Assembly: GCA_035222895.1 (NCBI GenBank)
Contig: JAVYIG010000115.1
Coordinates: forward strand, 1 to 64,000
Direction of reading: 5' to 3'
DNA length: 64,000 bases
Source: Strongylocentrotus droebachiensis
Lineage: Eukaryota > Echinodermata > Echinoidea > Camarodonta > Strongylocentrotidae
The notes below the pieces were generated by a model. The model was not told the DNA's origin, ran no database searches, and worked only from the letters and a program-made list of their open reading frames with translations. Positions within the stretch are counted from its first letter, which is position 1. Every line of letters begins with the position of its first letter. Below are positions 63,927-64,000 of this stretch, piece by piece. The position numbers were made by a program, and so were the translations under genes.

Positions 63927-64000
63927 CTGCATTGTCAGAGGAAAGGAAAGGAAATAAAATAGGGGAAATCGGATCAAACATTTATACAGCCAAGAGAAAG
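63927..64000 (-). other. 3' end of the intron upstream of the MFSPP exon
   Basis: Only the acceptor end is in the window. A pyrimidine-rich stretch (TTTCCTTTCCTTTCCTC) precedes TGACAATGCAG. The exon expected upstream should end in phase 0 with a sequence like LLDFSA. Confidence 0.8.

Noticed and set aside
1-64000. tRNA, rRNA, CRISPR, LINE or retroelement coding regions
   Set aside because: Scanning for the tRNA GTTCGA box with a paired acceptor stem, reverse transcriptase motifs and regularly spaced repeats gave nothing convincing by eye.

Overview
This 64 kb window is eukaryotic, intron-dominated and AT-rich. It lies inside one gene on the minus strand. Six short exons (471 nt, under 1% of the window) join in compatible phases into an open 157-residue segment that matches, block by block, the N-terminal half of a class I bHLH E-protein (the TCF3/TCF4/TCF12, daughterless, HEB family). 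In transcription order the exons are 63926-63839, 30259-30198, 27102-27009, 19929-19874, 8046-7908 and 6332-6301. The family landmarks seen are the MFSPP exon start that follows activation domain 1, the Trp-containing block, a GKS..LYS block, the KPGS-Y-Y-RRR block and the KRRKAPG half of the nuclear localisation signal. The first coding exon (expected to hold LSDLLDFSA) lies upstream beyond position 64000. The second activation domain and the bHLH lie downstream below position 1, so the assignment rests on N-terminal motifs only. One more possible micro-exon is noted at 3152-3169. Organism: a marine invertebrate deuterostome, probably an echinoderm such as a sea urchin, is inferred from the invertebrate-like E-protein divergence, introns of 1.6-34 kb, low GC and abundant simple repeats and short transposons. 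This is not proven by the sequence. Layout: 1-6300 is downstream intron with a TTAA-flanked MITE at 4848-5370. 6301-8046 holds two exons that share a bipartite nuclear localisation signal. 8047-19873 is intron with CT, GAT and C-rich repeats. 19874-30259 holds three exons with a polypurine tract and C/G homopolymers between them. 30260-63838 is one 33.6 kb intron with a 104-bp tandem duplication, a 365-380 bp tandem array, a near-palindrome, two further MITEs and several GC-elevated unique islands that may be enhancers or alternative promoters. No plus-strand gene, tRNA, rRNA, CRISPR array, retroelement coding region or virus-like element could be supported. All long open frames outside the exons look like chance or repeat translations.
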